64,000 nt of DNA from NCBI GenBank assembly GCA_030525945.1, contig JAUNDT010000004.1, forward strand, positions 1-64,000. The letters are read 5' to 3'. The notes under the pieces were generated by a model. That model worked only from the letters and a program-made list of their open reading frames with translations, was not told the origin of the DNA and made no database searches. Position numbers and translations under genes: made by a program. The stretch comes from Coriobacteriaceae bacterium (GTDB taxonomy: Bacteria; Actinomycetota; Coriobacteriia; Coriobacteriales; Coriobacteriaceae). Shown piece after piece: positions 43,237 to 50,834 of the stretch (positions within the stretch are counted from its first letter, which is position 1; the number at the start of each line of letters is the position of its first letter).

Positions 43237-44388
43237 TTATCGATGCGCTTTGAGCTTGGCAAAGAGCGTAGGCGCGGCTCCGCGAACCCACTCGATGAAC
43301 ATACCGGAGGCAAGGCAGAGCGTCGCACTTCTCATGCGGTACGGTATGAGCATGAGCCGCATCTTAGCGCTGCGCGGGCGAGCTGCCGCCAGCGCGGGGC
43401 GAACGGCGGGGGAGGCGAGCATGTGCGCCACGGCTGCGCGCTTCTGTCCAAAGCTCTTGGGGTTCTTGGGCGAGCACTCGTTGGCCACACAACCCACGAG
43501 GCGCTCGATGTAGCGGCGGCTCACCATTTCGTCGGCATCGGCGTTGTTTTGCATGCCCCAGTGGGCGTAGAGCTCGCGCATCCAGTCGTTCTCGGTCTCG
43601 CGCTTCTCAAAAACGCCGTCGCGATAACGCGCGGTCTCGGAATCGGCACGGCGGCGGAAAAAGCGGTAGAGTGGCTCGCTCACCATACTCACGCTCTGAA
43701 CGTCGCGGATGTAATCAAGGACGAACGGGAAGTCGTCCCAGAATACGTCGCGATAGCGGATATTCAGCTCGTTGAGGCGGCTGGAGAGGAACATCTTGTT
43801 CCAAGGCGGGTAGAACATATTGTTGTCGAACAGCTCGGGCGAGGCGCGATGGAATTCCTCGGCCGTACGATACGTGGCGCTGGGGACACTCTTGACCTCG
43901 ACGAACGTGTTATCGCCCGAGTCCTCGCCGTTGCCGTAGCCGGTGGTGGTGACGATCTCAAAGCCGCACACCGCCAGCTCGCAGTGGTCGCGCTCCATGA
44001 TACCCGCGAGGGTTTCGAGCATGGTGGGAACGCACTCGTCGTCAGCGTCGACGAAGACCATGTAGCGCCCACGTGCGCGCTCGATGGCGAGGTTGCGCGC
44101 CGCCGGAGCGCCGCCGTTCTCGACGTGCAACGCGGTTAGACGGGAGTCGCGCTCTGCCATGCGGTCCAAGATCTCGCCGGTGGCGTCGCGCGAGCCGTCG
44201 TCAACCACGATGACCTCGATATCGCGGAGGGTCTGGTCGAGCACGGACTGCACGGCCGCCTCGACGTAGGCCTCGACGTTGTACGCGGGGATGATCACGC
44301 TCACCAAAGGCGCCGGACTGGGCGCCAGGGTTTCGCTGTGCATGTGCTTGCCGTGCGGGGCGACGTTGGTGCTGGTGTCGAGGCTCAC
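43237..44388 (-). CDS. GT2 family glycosyltransferase
   Basis: Glycosyltransferase of 383 residues with an N-terminal GT-A domain: VSVIIPAYNVEAYVEAAVQS, then VDDGSRDATGEIL and the metal-binding VDADDE. The acceptor-side half contains FYPPWNKMFLSSRLNEL, typical of glycosyltransferases of capsule, teichoic acid or exopolysaccharide pathways. No membrane segment is evident. GTG 44388 with AAAGGAG is the chosen start; the frame is open for 320 further codons upstream, but that part is a shadow of the next gene. It follows the second glycosyltransferase by 10 nt. Confidence 0.85.
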   Translation of the reverse strand: MSLDTSTNVAPHGKHMHSETLAPSPAPLVSVIIPAYNVEAYVEAAVQSVLDQTLRDIEVIVVDDGSRDATGEILDRMAERDSRLTALHVENGGAPAARNLAIERARGRYMVFVDADDECVPTMLETLAGIMERDHCELAVCGFEIVTTTGYGNGEDSGDNTFVEVKSVPSATYRTAEEFHRASPELFDNNMFYPPWNKMFLSSRLNELNIRYRDVFWDDFPFVLDYIRDVQSVSMVSEPLYRFFRRRADSETARYRDGVFEKRETENDWMRELYAHWGMQNNADADEMVSRRYIERLVGCVANECSPKNPKSFGQKRAAVAHMLASPAVRPALAAARPRSAKMRLMLIPYRMRSATLCLASGMFIEWVRGAAPTLFAKLKAHR

Positions 44389-44398
44389 ATGAGCTCCT

Positions 44399-45553
44399 TT
44401 ATGATGGTTGACGGGATGTATCGGGATGGCGGTGCAGGCCGGCACGCTCGCAGGCGAAGTACCAGCCATTCTCGCGCCATGAGTAGATGAGCTCGCGCAA
44501 GAGGGCAAGTCGGTAGGAAAGGTTGCTGCCAACATCGCCCGTCTGGCCGGTGATGGTGAGGTAGCGCTGTTTGGCGGCGGGGGAGACGTCGTCGAGCCCG
44601 AGCGCGATATGCAGCGGGATAGCGGCGAAGACCTCCTGGATGAGCGACGCGATGCGCGCGTCATGCTCCGCGGGGGTGCCCCAAAGATGGGACACGTGCC
44701 GAAAGCCGATGCTCGCCAGCGACGTGAGCACACCCTCGTCGTTTGCCCAACGGCTTTGGCGAACCTCGTCTGCCATCTGCAGCCAGCGGACCAAGGAGAG
44801 CTCGGGCACCTTGGTGACGGAACTCGACCCCGGACGGTCCTCGCGATAGCAGTACCAGGCATCATCGGTGAACGCGATACGCTGCGCCTGGCACATGGTG
44901 CGCATGACAAAGGGGTTGTCGACCCAGCCGGCGCCCGGGGCCTCGACCATGCGCGTGTTTGTGGACACGAGGAAATCGCGGCGGTAGATGGCGGACCAAA
45001 TCGAGGGGTGCCAGCGTACAAGCTGCGGGGACTCACCGAGCGTGGTGCATCCGCTGTCCCAGGTGCGCACGCCGCGGTGACGCAGCAGGGAGCCCCAAAT
45101 GCGCTGCTCGGGGGTGTCGGCCATCCAAACGCGCTTGTACGTGGACTTGACGATGTCAGGGCGATCGCATGCCTCGGCGATGGCGTAAAGCTCGCCGAAA
45201 AGATCCCCGTCGAGGTAGTCGTCAGGTTCGACGATGCCGAGGTACTCGCCGTCGGCAACGTCGAATCCGGCGTTGACCGCGGCGCCGTAGCCGCCGTTCG
45301 CCTTATCGATGATGAGGACGTCCGGGTAGCCCTGATCGTTGCGGGCGCGGTCGGCATATGCCTGAGCGATCTTGAGGCTGCCGTCGGTGGAGCCGTCGTT
45401 TACGATGATGAGCTGCAGGCCGCGCCCCAGCTTTGAGCGGATGGACGAGAGACATTGATCGAGATAACGTTCGACGTTGTAGGTAGGTACGACAACGGAC
45501 ACCCGGTGCGGGGCATGCGTGGGTGTGCTGGTAGATGGACTCGTCACGAGCAC
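44399..45553 (-). CDS. GT2 family glycosyltransferase
   Basis: Glycosyltransferase of 384 residues with the GT-A start VSVVVPTYNVERYLDQCLSS, VNDGSTDGSLKIA and the metal site VEPDDYLDGD. The long C-terminal half with WHPSIWSAIYRRDFL is shared with wall or capsule polysaccharide glycosyltransferases. The start is uncertain: GTG 45553 lies 6 nt after AGGAAGG and is preferred, but GTG 45547 and ATG 45580 are possible. It is the first gene of a two-gene operon. Confidence 0.8.
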   Translation of the reverse strand: MLVTSPSTSTPTHAPHRVSVVVPTYNVERYLDQCLSSIRSKLGRGLQLIIVNDGSTDGSLKIAQAYADRARNDQGYPDVLIIDKANGGYGAAVNAGFDVADGEYLGIVEPDDYLDGDLFGELYAIAEACDRPDIVKSTYKRVWMADTPEQRIWGSLLRHRGVRTWDSGCTTLGESPQLVRWHPSIWSAIYRRDFLVSTNTRMVEAPGAGWVDNPFVMRTMCQAQRIAFTDDAWYCYREDRPGSSSVTKVPELSLVRWLQMADEVRQSRWANDEGVLTSLASIGFRHVSHLWGTPAEHDARIASLIQEVFAAIPLHIALGLDDVSPAAKQRYLTITGQTGDVGSNLSYRLALLRELIYSWRENGWYFACERAGLHRHPDTSRQPS

Positions 45554-45764
45554 CGCCGTCCTTCCTGGAAGTCGAAGCATAACTGCTTCTATCCTAGCGC
45601 ATGGGACGGGCATTCACCAAAAGTGCCCGTGCGCTTGAGGGGGCCGTTTGCCGGTGAGAGCCGGCGGGCAACGGGCCGCGTGCACGTGGTCGGACGCGCG
45701 GACGGGGTCCCGCTGCCTTGGGGTGGTACCATGCTTGCAGGCTATATTCTTGAGAGGACCGCTC

Positions 45765-46700
45765 GTGGGCAAAATCCTGTTCGTTGGCGTGACGTGCGCC
45801 GATGTGGTTATCAATGTCGATAGGCTTCCGCGTACGGCGGAGGATGTCGTGGTATACGGCCAGCATATGGCGCTCGGCGGCTGCGCGTTCAACGCGTTTT
45901 TCATCGCCCATGCGCTCGGGGAGCCCGCGGTGCTGTTCAGCCCTGTGGGAACGGGGGCTTTTGGCGACTTTGTGCGCAAGGGGCTGACAGCCGAGGGTAT
46001 TCCCGTGGCGGTGGAGAATCCTTCGATGGAAAACGGCTGCTGCTACTGCTTTGTCGAGCCCGGTGGCGAGCGCACGTTCGTTGCCTATCACGGTGCCGAC
46101 TACCACTATGAGCCCGCGTGGTTCGATGCGCTGAATATGGACGAGATCGACGCCGTGTATGTCTGCGGCCTTGAAATCGAGGATCCGACCGGCTCGGTCG
46201 TGGTCGCTTTTCTCGAACGTCAATGCGCTGGCAAGCAGATCTTCTTTACGCCGGGCCCGCGTCCCGACGCCGTCCCGATCGACTTGCTCAACCGTATCTA
46301 CGACTTGCACCCCATACTGCATCTGAACAACGATGAGGCCGTGGTGAGCGCGCGGCGCTTGGGGGTTGCGGTTCCGGACGGATCCGGGCCCGAGGCGGTC
46401 GCGTGCGCCTGCGCGGCCCTGCGCGAGCGCGTTGGGAACGCGGTCTTCGCCACGCTGGGCAAAGATGGGTGCTACGTTGATGACGGCAGCCGTGCCTTCG
46501 CGGTACCAGGTGTTTCGGCAACCGTGGTGGATACGATCGGCGCCGGGGACTCCCATATCGGCGCCCTGATGGCGTGTCTGCATCGCGGTGATGCCCTCGA
46601 GGATGCCATGGCGTGCGCAAACCGCGTGGCGGCGGCGGTGGTTTCGACCGCCGGAGCGCATCTTTCGCCTGAGCGCGTGCGCGAGGCGGCCCGCGTATAG
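45765..46700 (+). CDS. PfkB-family carbohydrate kinase
   Basis: Ribokinase-like ATP-dependent kinase of 311 residues. The N-terminal ILFVGVTCADVVINVDRLP, the GG-containing LGGCAFNAFFIAHALGEPAV, and the catalytic motif VDTIGAGDSHIGALMA (base Asp in GAGD) are clear. Family members phosphorylate ribose, fructose, nucleosides or 2-keto-3-deoxygluconate; the substrate here is unknown. Start is GTG 45765 with AGAGG upstream; a -10-like TATATT lies at 45743-45748. It is divergent from the glycosyltransferase operon. Confidence 0.85.
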   Translation: MGKILFVGVTCADVVINVDRLPRTAEDVVVYGQHMALGGCAFNAFFIAHALGEPAVLFSPVGTGAFGDFVRKGLTAEGIPVAVENPSMENGCCYCFVEPGGERTFVAYHGADYHYEPAWFDALNMDEIDAVYVCGLEIEDPTGSVVVAFLERQCAGKQIFFTPGPRPDAVPIDLLNRIYDLHPILHLNNDEAVVSARRLGVAVPDGSGPEAVACACAALRERVGNAVFATLGKDGCYVDDGSRAFAVPGVSATVVDTIGAGDSHIGALMACLHRGDALEDAMACANRVAAAVVSTAGAHLSPERVREAARV

Positions 46701-46756
46701 GCGCTGCGGACGCGCGCCGGCGCGGGCGGCTTCGGCTTCGTCTCCGCAACCGTACG

Positions 46757-46802
46757 AAAAAGCCCCTTTGGCTCGCATCTATCTGCGTGCCAAAGGGGCT
46801 TT
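46757..46802. terminator. Bidirectional terminator between pfkB-like and aminopeptidase genes
   Basis: AAAGCCCCTTTGGC (46759-46772) and its exact complement (46789-46802) enclose a 16-nt loop. On the minus strand five T residues follow, so it mainly terminates the aminopeptidase transcript; the plus-strand T-run is short. Confidence 0.8.
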
Positions 46803-46830
46803 GTGGTGGCTATGGGCCTCCCGATGCGGA

Positions 46831-48222
46831 CTAGGCGCGAGAGATGAACGCCTTGTAGCCCTTGTAGGCCTCGTAGATGTCGGCCTTGTTGGTGGCCTCC
46901 CACAGGGCGTGCATGGAGAGCACCGCCACGCCGGAGTCGATCACGTCCATGCCGTACTCGGCGAGGATATAGGCGATGGTGCCGCCACCGCCCGCGCCGA
47001 TGCGGCCGAGCTCGCAGGTCTGGTAGTCGACGCCCGCCTCGTCCATGATGTCGCGGATGAGGGCGAAGTACTCGGCGTCGGCGTCGTTGGAGCCGCCCTT
47101 GCCACGGGAACCCGTGTACTTGTTGAAGCACAGGCCGTGACCCATGATGGCGGCGTTCTTCTTCTCAAAACGGTCGGCGTAGAGATGGTCGAAGCCGGCT
47201 GACACGTCGGAGCTCAGCATGCGCGAGTTGGCCAGGCAGCGGCCCAGGGCGAGCGGGGAGTCCTCGCCGGCGAGCGCCATGATCTCGGCGATGGAGTTCT
47301 CAAAGAAGCGGCTGGTCATGCCGGAGGCGCCCACGGAGCCGATCTCCTCCTTGTCGACGAGCAGCGTGACGCTCGTGGTCTCCACCTCGGGCACGTCGAG
47401 CTGGGCGGCAAGCGAGGTGTAGGCGCACACGCGGTCGTCCTGGCCGTGGCCCAAGATCATGGAGCGGTCAAAGCCCAGCTCGCGCGCGGGGCCGGCGGGC
47501 ACTACCTCGATCTCGGCGGAGAGGAAGTCCTCCTCCTCGATGTCGTACTTCTCCTTGATGATGTTGAGGAACATCTGCTTGACGGGCTCCTTGGCATCGT
47601 CCTCGCCCTCGATGACAACGGGGCGGCCACCCACGATCACGTCGAGGTTCTCGTGGTCGACGGCCTTGCCGGCGGGCTTCTCCATCTGCTCGCTCGCCAG
47701 GTGGATGAGCAGGTCGGAAATGCAGAACACCGGATCGTCCGCATCCTCGCCCACGGCGATCTCAACGGTCATGCCGTCCTTCTTGCAGATCACGCCATGC
47801 AGCGCGAGCGGGGTGGCTACCCAGTGGTAGGCCTTCACACCGCCGTAGTAGTGCGTGTCGAGGTAGGCCATGTCGCCGGCCTCGTAGAGCGGGTTCTGCT
47901 TAAGGTCGAGGCGCGGGGAGTCGATGTGCGCGCCGAGGATGTTCATGCCCTGCTCCATGGGGCGGCTGCCCAGGTTCACGAGCATGAGGGTCTTGTTGTG
48001 GCTTGCGGCGTAGACCTTGTCGCCGGCCTTGAGCGCGCGGCCCTCGGCGATGCAGGCGGCCAGGTCGACGTAGCCGGCGGCCTCGGCGAGCTGGATCGAG
48101 GTGGTCACGCACTCGCGCTCGGTCTTGTTCTCGGAGATGAAGGCGCGATAGTCGCCGCAGATCTTCTCGAGCTCGGCAAGAGCCGCCTCATCGTATTTCT
48201 TCCAAGCGTTCGGACGCTCCAT
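46831..48222 (-). CDS. M18 family aminopeptidase (aspartyl aminopeptidase type)
   Basis: Cytosolic zinc metallopeptidase of 463 residues that removes N-terminal acidic residues. Metal and catalytic residues are visible in GAHIDSPRLD (His99, Asp101), the Glu pair of LVDKEEIGSVGASGM, and the C-terminal MHALWEATNKADIYE. The start at 48222 has AAAGGGG upstream; an extension to 48336 would run through a terminator hairpin and is rejected. Length fits the family. The gene appears monocistronic, with a terminator on each side. Confidence 0.93.
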   Translation of the reverse strand: MERPNAWKKYDEAALAELEKICGDYRAFISENKTERECVTTSIQLAEAAGYVDLAACIAEGRALKAGDKVYAASHNKTLMLVNLGSRPMEQGMNILGAHIDSPRLDLKQNPLYEAGDMAYLDTHYYGGVKAYHWVATPLALHGVICKKDGMTVEIAVGEDADDPVFCISDLLIHLASEQMEKPAGKAVDHENLDVIVGGRPVVIEGEDDAKEPVKQMFLNIIKEKYDIEEEDFLSAEIEVVPAGPARELGFDRSMILGHGQDDRVCAYTSLAAQLDVPEVETTSVTLLVDKEEIGSVGASGMTSRFFENSIAEIMALAGEDSPLALGRCLANSRMLSSDVSAGFDHLYADRFEKKNAAIMGHGLCFNKYTGSRGKGGSNDADAEYFALIRDIMDEAGVDYQTCELGRIGAGGGGTIAYILAEYGMDVIDSGVAVLSMHALWEATNKADIYEAYKGYKAFISRA

Positions 48223-48294
48223 GAAGAGCCCCTTTCTGTTGAATCGTCGGTACGGGTGCAATGGTAGCATGCCGATGTGACGAAACGCGGGTGC

Positions 48295-48317
48295 AAAAAG
48301 GGCTCCCGAAGGAGCCC
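48295..48317 (-). terminator. Intrinsic terminator after the murein hydrolase gene
   Basis: GGGCTCC and GGAGCCC (48300-48306 and 48311-48317) with a 4-nt loop are followed on the minus strand by TTTTT. Confidence 0.85.
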
Positions 48318-48347
48318 TGCAAGCGCATTGTGGCACGCCGAGGTTCG

Positions 48348-49418
48348 CTAAATCTTGTTCATCTCGGACAGCGTGTTGTTATACCAGTTGAACCAGTTGG
48401 GCGGGCAGTACTTCTTGGCGCCCGCGACGCTGATCGTGTAGCCGTAGCCGCGCGCGAGGCCCGCGACGTGGTCGTCAATGGCCTCCTCCCAGCTATCCCA
48501 GCTGCTCGAGCCCCAGCCCCAGGCGTTGTGCGGCAAGAAGCAGTGGCGGCCCTTGGAGCTCTCGGTATTGGAGATGGCGGGGGAGAAGCGCGGATCGACG
48601 CCGTACTTCCAGGCGGCGGTGGCGAACGTCACGCCCTGGCCCTCGAGCGGGGAACCCGCGAGATAGGCGTCGATGCGGCTGGTCCACTCGGCGATGAAGG
48701 CGGCCTCGTCTGTGCTCCAGTTCACCTCGCCGTTGTCGGGCGTTGCAACGGGGCCGGTCGGCTCTCCGCCCTGAGCGGCCTGCTTTGCGGCCTCCTGAAG
48801 CGCAGCGAGTTCGGCGGCAGCCTCCGCGTCAGCCTTGGCCTGCGCGCTCTCGCGAAGCTTCTGCGCGTCGGCGAGCGCATCGGATGCGGCCTTGTGCTCG
48901 CTCTCGGCCTTGACCTTCGCTGCGTTCAGCTTGGTCTTCTCGGCCTCGAGCTCGGTTTGCACGGCATTGAGATCCTCGAGCGCCTCGATGTTGGCGTCCT
49001 TGATCTGATCGACGTACTTCATGCTCGAGATAAGGCTGTCGAGGCTCTCGGTGCCCATCACGAAGCTCATGAGGAAATTAGAGTCCTTGCGCTTCTTGTA
49101 AATGTCGCGCATGGCACGGCTTGCGCGGTCCTGGGCCTCGGGCAGCTTGGATTCGAGCTCGGCGATGCGGGCCTCGTTTTTGGCAACCTGCTCCTGAAGG
49201 TCCTCGAGCGCCTTGTTCGCCTTGTCGAAGGCGGCAGCGGTCTGCTCGACTTTTTTCTGGGTCTCGGTGAGCGTGGCTTCGGTTTCAGTGGTGATCGCTC
49301 GTGCCGGGACGGGGAATAGCACGCTTGCGAACAGCGCGGCCGTGACGCCGGCCCCTGCGATGAGGGTGCGAGTGCGGTTGGCGCGCCATGCTGCGTGCAG
49401 GCTCGGAGTTGCGTCCAT
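48348..49418 (-). CDS. Secreted coiled-coil protein with lysozyme-like domain
   Basis: Exported protein of 356 residues. A signal peptide (basic start, TLIAGAGVTAALFASVLFPV, cleavage near ARA) precedes a long coiled coil (about 48-225: QKKVEQTAAAFDKANKALED and similar), like the N-terminal domain of PcsB/CwlO hydrolases that is controlled by FtsEX. A Pro/Gly linker leads to a C-terminal lysozyme-like/transglycosylase-like domain (YGVDPRFSPAISNTESSKG, with a candidate catalytic Glu, then HNAWGWGSSSWDSWEEAIDD). I infer a peptidoglycan hydrolase for daughter-cell separation. Palindromic operator-like sites lie in its upstream region. Confidence 0.82.
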   Translation of the reverse strand: MDATPSLHAAWRANRTRTLIAGAGVTAALFASVLFPVPARAITTETEATLTETQKKVEQTAAAFDKANKALEDLQEQVAKNEARIAELESKLPEAQDRASRAMRDIYKKRKDSNFLMSFVMGTESLDSLISSMKYVDQIKDANIEALEDLNAVQTELEAEKTKLNAAKVKAESEHKAASDALADAQKLRESAQAKADAEAAAELAALQEAAKQAAQGGEPTGPVATPDNGEVNWSTDEAAFIAEWTSRIDAYLAGSPLEGQGVTFATAAWKYGVDPRFSPAISNTESSKGRHCFLPHNAWGWGSSSWDSWEEAIDDHVAGLARGYGYTISVAGAKKYCPPNWFNWYNNTLSEMNKI

Positions 49419-49476
49419 GTGCTTCCTCGTCTGTCTACCTACTGTCGGATACTATGCATAATAGCACTGCCTTCGA

Positions 49477-49518
49477 GTTCAACTTGAACGTTAGACATTC
49501 TTTAAGGTTCAAGTTGAA
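49477..49518 (-). promoter_or_regulatory. Two operator-like palindromes upstream of the murein hydrolase gene
   Basis: GTTCAACTTGAAC (49477-49489) and TTCAAGTTGAA (49508-49518) are perfect palindromes sharing the TTCAA-N-TTGAA core, with centres 30 bp apart (about three helical turns). They are 60-100 bp upstream of ATG 49418, next to AT-rich -10-like TATTAT. Likely a dimeric regulator site; the regulator is unknown. Confidence 0.5.
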
Positions 49519-49570
49519 GGTTGAGACTTTGGTTACCTGCGGGAACGCCGAAATATGAAACAGTTTTGAA

Positions 49571-49595
49571 GTTTAAACCTCACCTTTAAGGTGAG
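49571..49595. promoter_or_regulatory. Further palindromes in the same intergenic region
   Basis: GTTTAAAC (49571-49578) is followed at once by CTCACCTTTAAGGTGAG (49579-49595), a perfect 17-bp palindrome around a central T. No T-run follows, so it is more like an operator than a terminator. Confidence 0.4.
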
Positions 49596-49615
49596 AGTTT
49601 TGGCGGCGGACCACG

Positions 49616-49650
49616 AAAAAGCCCCCGTCCCGTATGCGCGGGGCGAGGGC
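49616..49650 (-). terminator. Intrinsic terminator after gtrA-like gene
   Basis: On the minus strand AGCCCTCGCCCCG, loop CGCATAC, GGGACGGGGGCT and then TTTTTC. It lies 23 nt after the GtrA stop. Confidence 0.85.
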
Positions 49651-49672
49651 TCATGCCTGGTATGTGACGCGC

Positions 49673-50116
49673 TTAGCGCTTGGTGCCGTCAAGGAACTTG
49701 CGACGGCTGAAGTAGTTGTACCAGGTGACGAAGAAGGTCGAGATGAGCTTCATCGCCATAGTGCCGACGTTGAGCAGGCTCACGCCGATGAACATGTAGA
49801 GGTCGTTCAGGCCCAGGCCGATCGCGGAGAGGATGGCGAAGATGGTGAACTCGCGGCGACGGCTCAGGTCGTCCTTGTGCTCGAAGACGTACTTCATCGA
49901 GAGGAAGTAGTTCACCACGATGGAAACGGTGAAGGAGATGGTGGTTGCCATGAGGTAGTCCATGTGCAGCGCGTGCAGGAAGTACGTGAGGAATGCGTAT
50001 TCGACCGCGAGGGAGACAAGGCCCACGACGGCGAACTTCATAAACTGCTGCGTGTTTTGGTGTGCAAGTGCGGCGCGCACAACATCACTTCCATGAAACC
50101 GTTGAACAACGTGCAT
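49673..50116 (-). CDS. GtrA family membrane protein
   Basis: Polytopic membrane protein of 147 residues with four membrane segments, beginning with FMKFAVVGLVSLAVEYAFLT, the usual GtrA N-terminus, and containing VVNYFLSMKYVF and TWYNYFSRRKFLF-like NYFSRRKFL. GtrA proteins are thought to help translocate lipid-linked sugars for polysaccharide or teichoic acid glycosylation. The ATG at 50116 lies only about 16 nt after the predicted transcript start and lacks a clear ribosome site, so translation may start from a near-leaderless mRNA. Confidence 0.87.
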   Translation of the reverse strand: MHVVQRFHGSDVVRAALAHQNTQQFMKFAVVGLVSLAVEYAFLTYFLHALHMDYLMATTISFTVSIVVNYFLSMKYVFEHKDDLSRRREFTIFAILSAIGLGLNDLYMFIGVSLLNVGTMAMKLISTFFVTWYNYFSRRKFLDGTKR

Positions 50117-50138
50117 CGTTGATGCTCGAACTCGACAA

Positions 50139-50167
50139 ACTATACGCTGCTCGTTAGGGAAATGTAA
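50139..50167 (-). promoter_or_regulatory. Promoter of the gtrA-like gene
   Basis: On the minus strand TTACAT (50167-50162), a 17-nt spacer and TATAGT (50144-50139), close to the housekeeping consensus. Confidence 0.7.
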
Positions 50168-50194
50168 GCTCACGCACAATAAGCATACGAATGC

Positions 50195-50227
50195 GCCCCC
50201 TTCGCTATCCGAACAAGCGAAGGGGGC
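50195..50227 (-). terminator. Hairpin after the YhcH-family gene
   Basis: GCCCCCTTCGC (50195-50205) and GCGAAGGGGGC (50217-50227) form a perfect 11-bp stem 45 nt after the YhcH-type stop on the minus strand. The T-run is weak. Confidence 0.6.
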
Positions 50228-50272
50228 ACGTGTGCTGCCGGGGCGTGCGTTCCCGATCTGTATGAAGGCTCC

Positions 50273-50728
50273 CTACGCGCGGACCTTCACCACGATCTTG
50301 CGAACGTGGACGGGCTCGCTCAGGGTGCAGCCGGGCTTATGGGCGTCCTCGGGGGCGAAGACGGCGAGCTCGCCTGCGTGCAGGGCGACCGACGTGACGG
50401 GCACAGGCGTCTTGAGCAAGCAGTAATCGTCCGCCTCGTCATACTCCTGCACTGTCTCGAGGCCGTCTGCGGGAGCGTACTGCAGCAACTCCTCGCCACG
50501 TGCCACGAACTGTACGTCGTAGTAGTCGCGGTGCGCCTCCAGCTCCTTGTCGGACGCGGGCACGGTGTCGTACTCGAGCACGTTGGCGTAGACGTCGTCC
50601 CCGTCGATCTCGTTGCGGCCGAGCGGCAGGGCGAGAAGGTCGGTGTTGGCGAGGAAGTCGTAGGCGGTGCGGAATCGCTCGGACAGATAGTCGTTTGCGG
50701 TGGCGGTGGAAAGTGCGGTGGCGAGCAT
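50273..50728 (-). CDS. YhcH/YjgK/YiaL family protein
   Basis: Cupin-like protein of 151 residues (DUF386 family; Escherichia coli YhcH/NanQ is a sialic-acid anomerase and EbgC a galactosidase subunit). Metal-site marks are EAHRDYYDVQFVARGEE and FAPEDAHKPGC. No sialic-acid genes are nearby, so the sugar acted on is unclear. GAAAGGAA precedes ATG 50728. It lies downstream of a strong hairpin-flanked promoter. Confidence 0.85.
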   Translation of the reverse strand: MLATALSTATANDYLSERFRTAYDFLANTDLLALPLGRNEIDGDDVYANVLEYDTVPASDKELEAHRDYYDVQFVARGEELLQYAPADGLETVQEYDEADDYCLLKTPVPVTSVALHAGELAVFAPEDAHKPGCTLSEPVHVRKIVVKVRA

Positions 50729-50770
50729 GGCGTTCCTTTCGATTGGGGATGAAGGGGTGCCTTGATGCGG

Positions 50771-50824
50771 AGTATAGCACCGCCCCCATTCGCCTTGTGC
50801 GGGTCCGGCGAATGGGGGCGGTGC
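50771..50824 (-). promoter_or_regulatory. -10 box abutting an 18-bp perfect hairpin
   Basis: A perfect 18-bp inverted repeat (50777-50794 and 50807-50824, arms GCACCGCCCCCATTCGCC) ends exactly where the minus-strand TATACT (50776-50771) begins. The stem follows the stop of the upstream gene by about 10 nt and has no T-run. It could end the upstream transcript while the -10 box starts yhcH transcription. Confidence 0.5.
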
Positions 50825-50834
50825 GGCGGTTCGT

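Noticed and set aside
44389-45357. The 320-codon upstream extension of the glycosyltransferase ending at 43237
   Set aside because: It is the alternative frame of the second glycosyltransferase gene, composed of Ser/Arg/Pro-rich sequence; a proper GTG with AAAGGAG is present at 44388.
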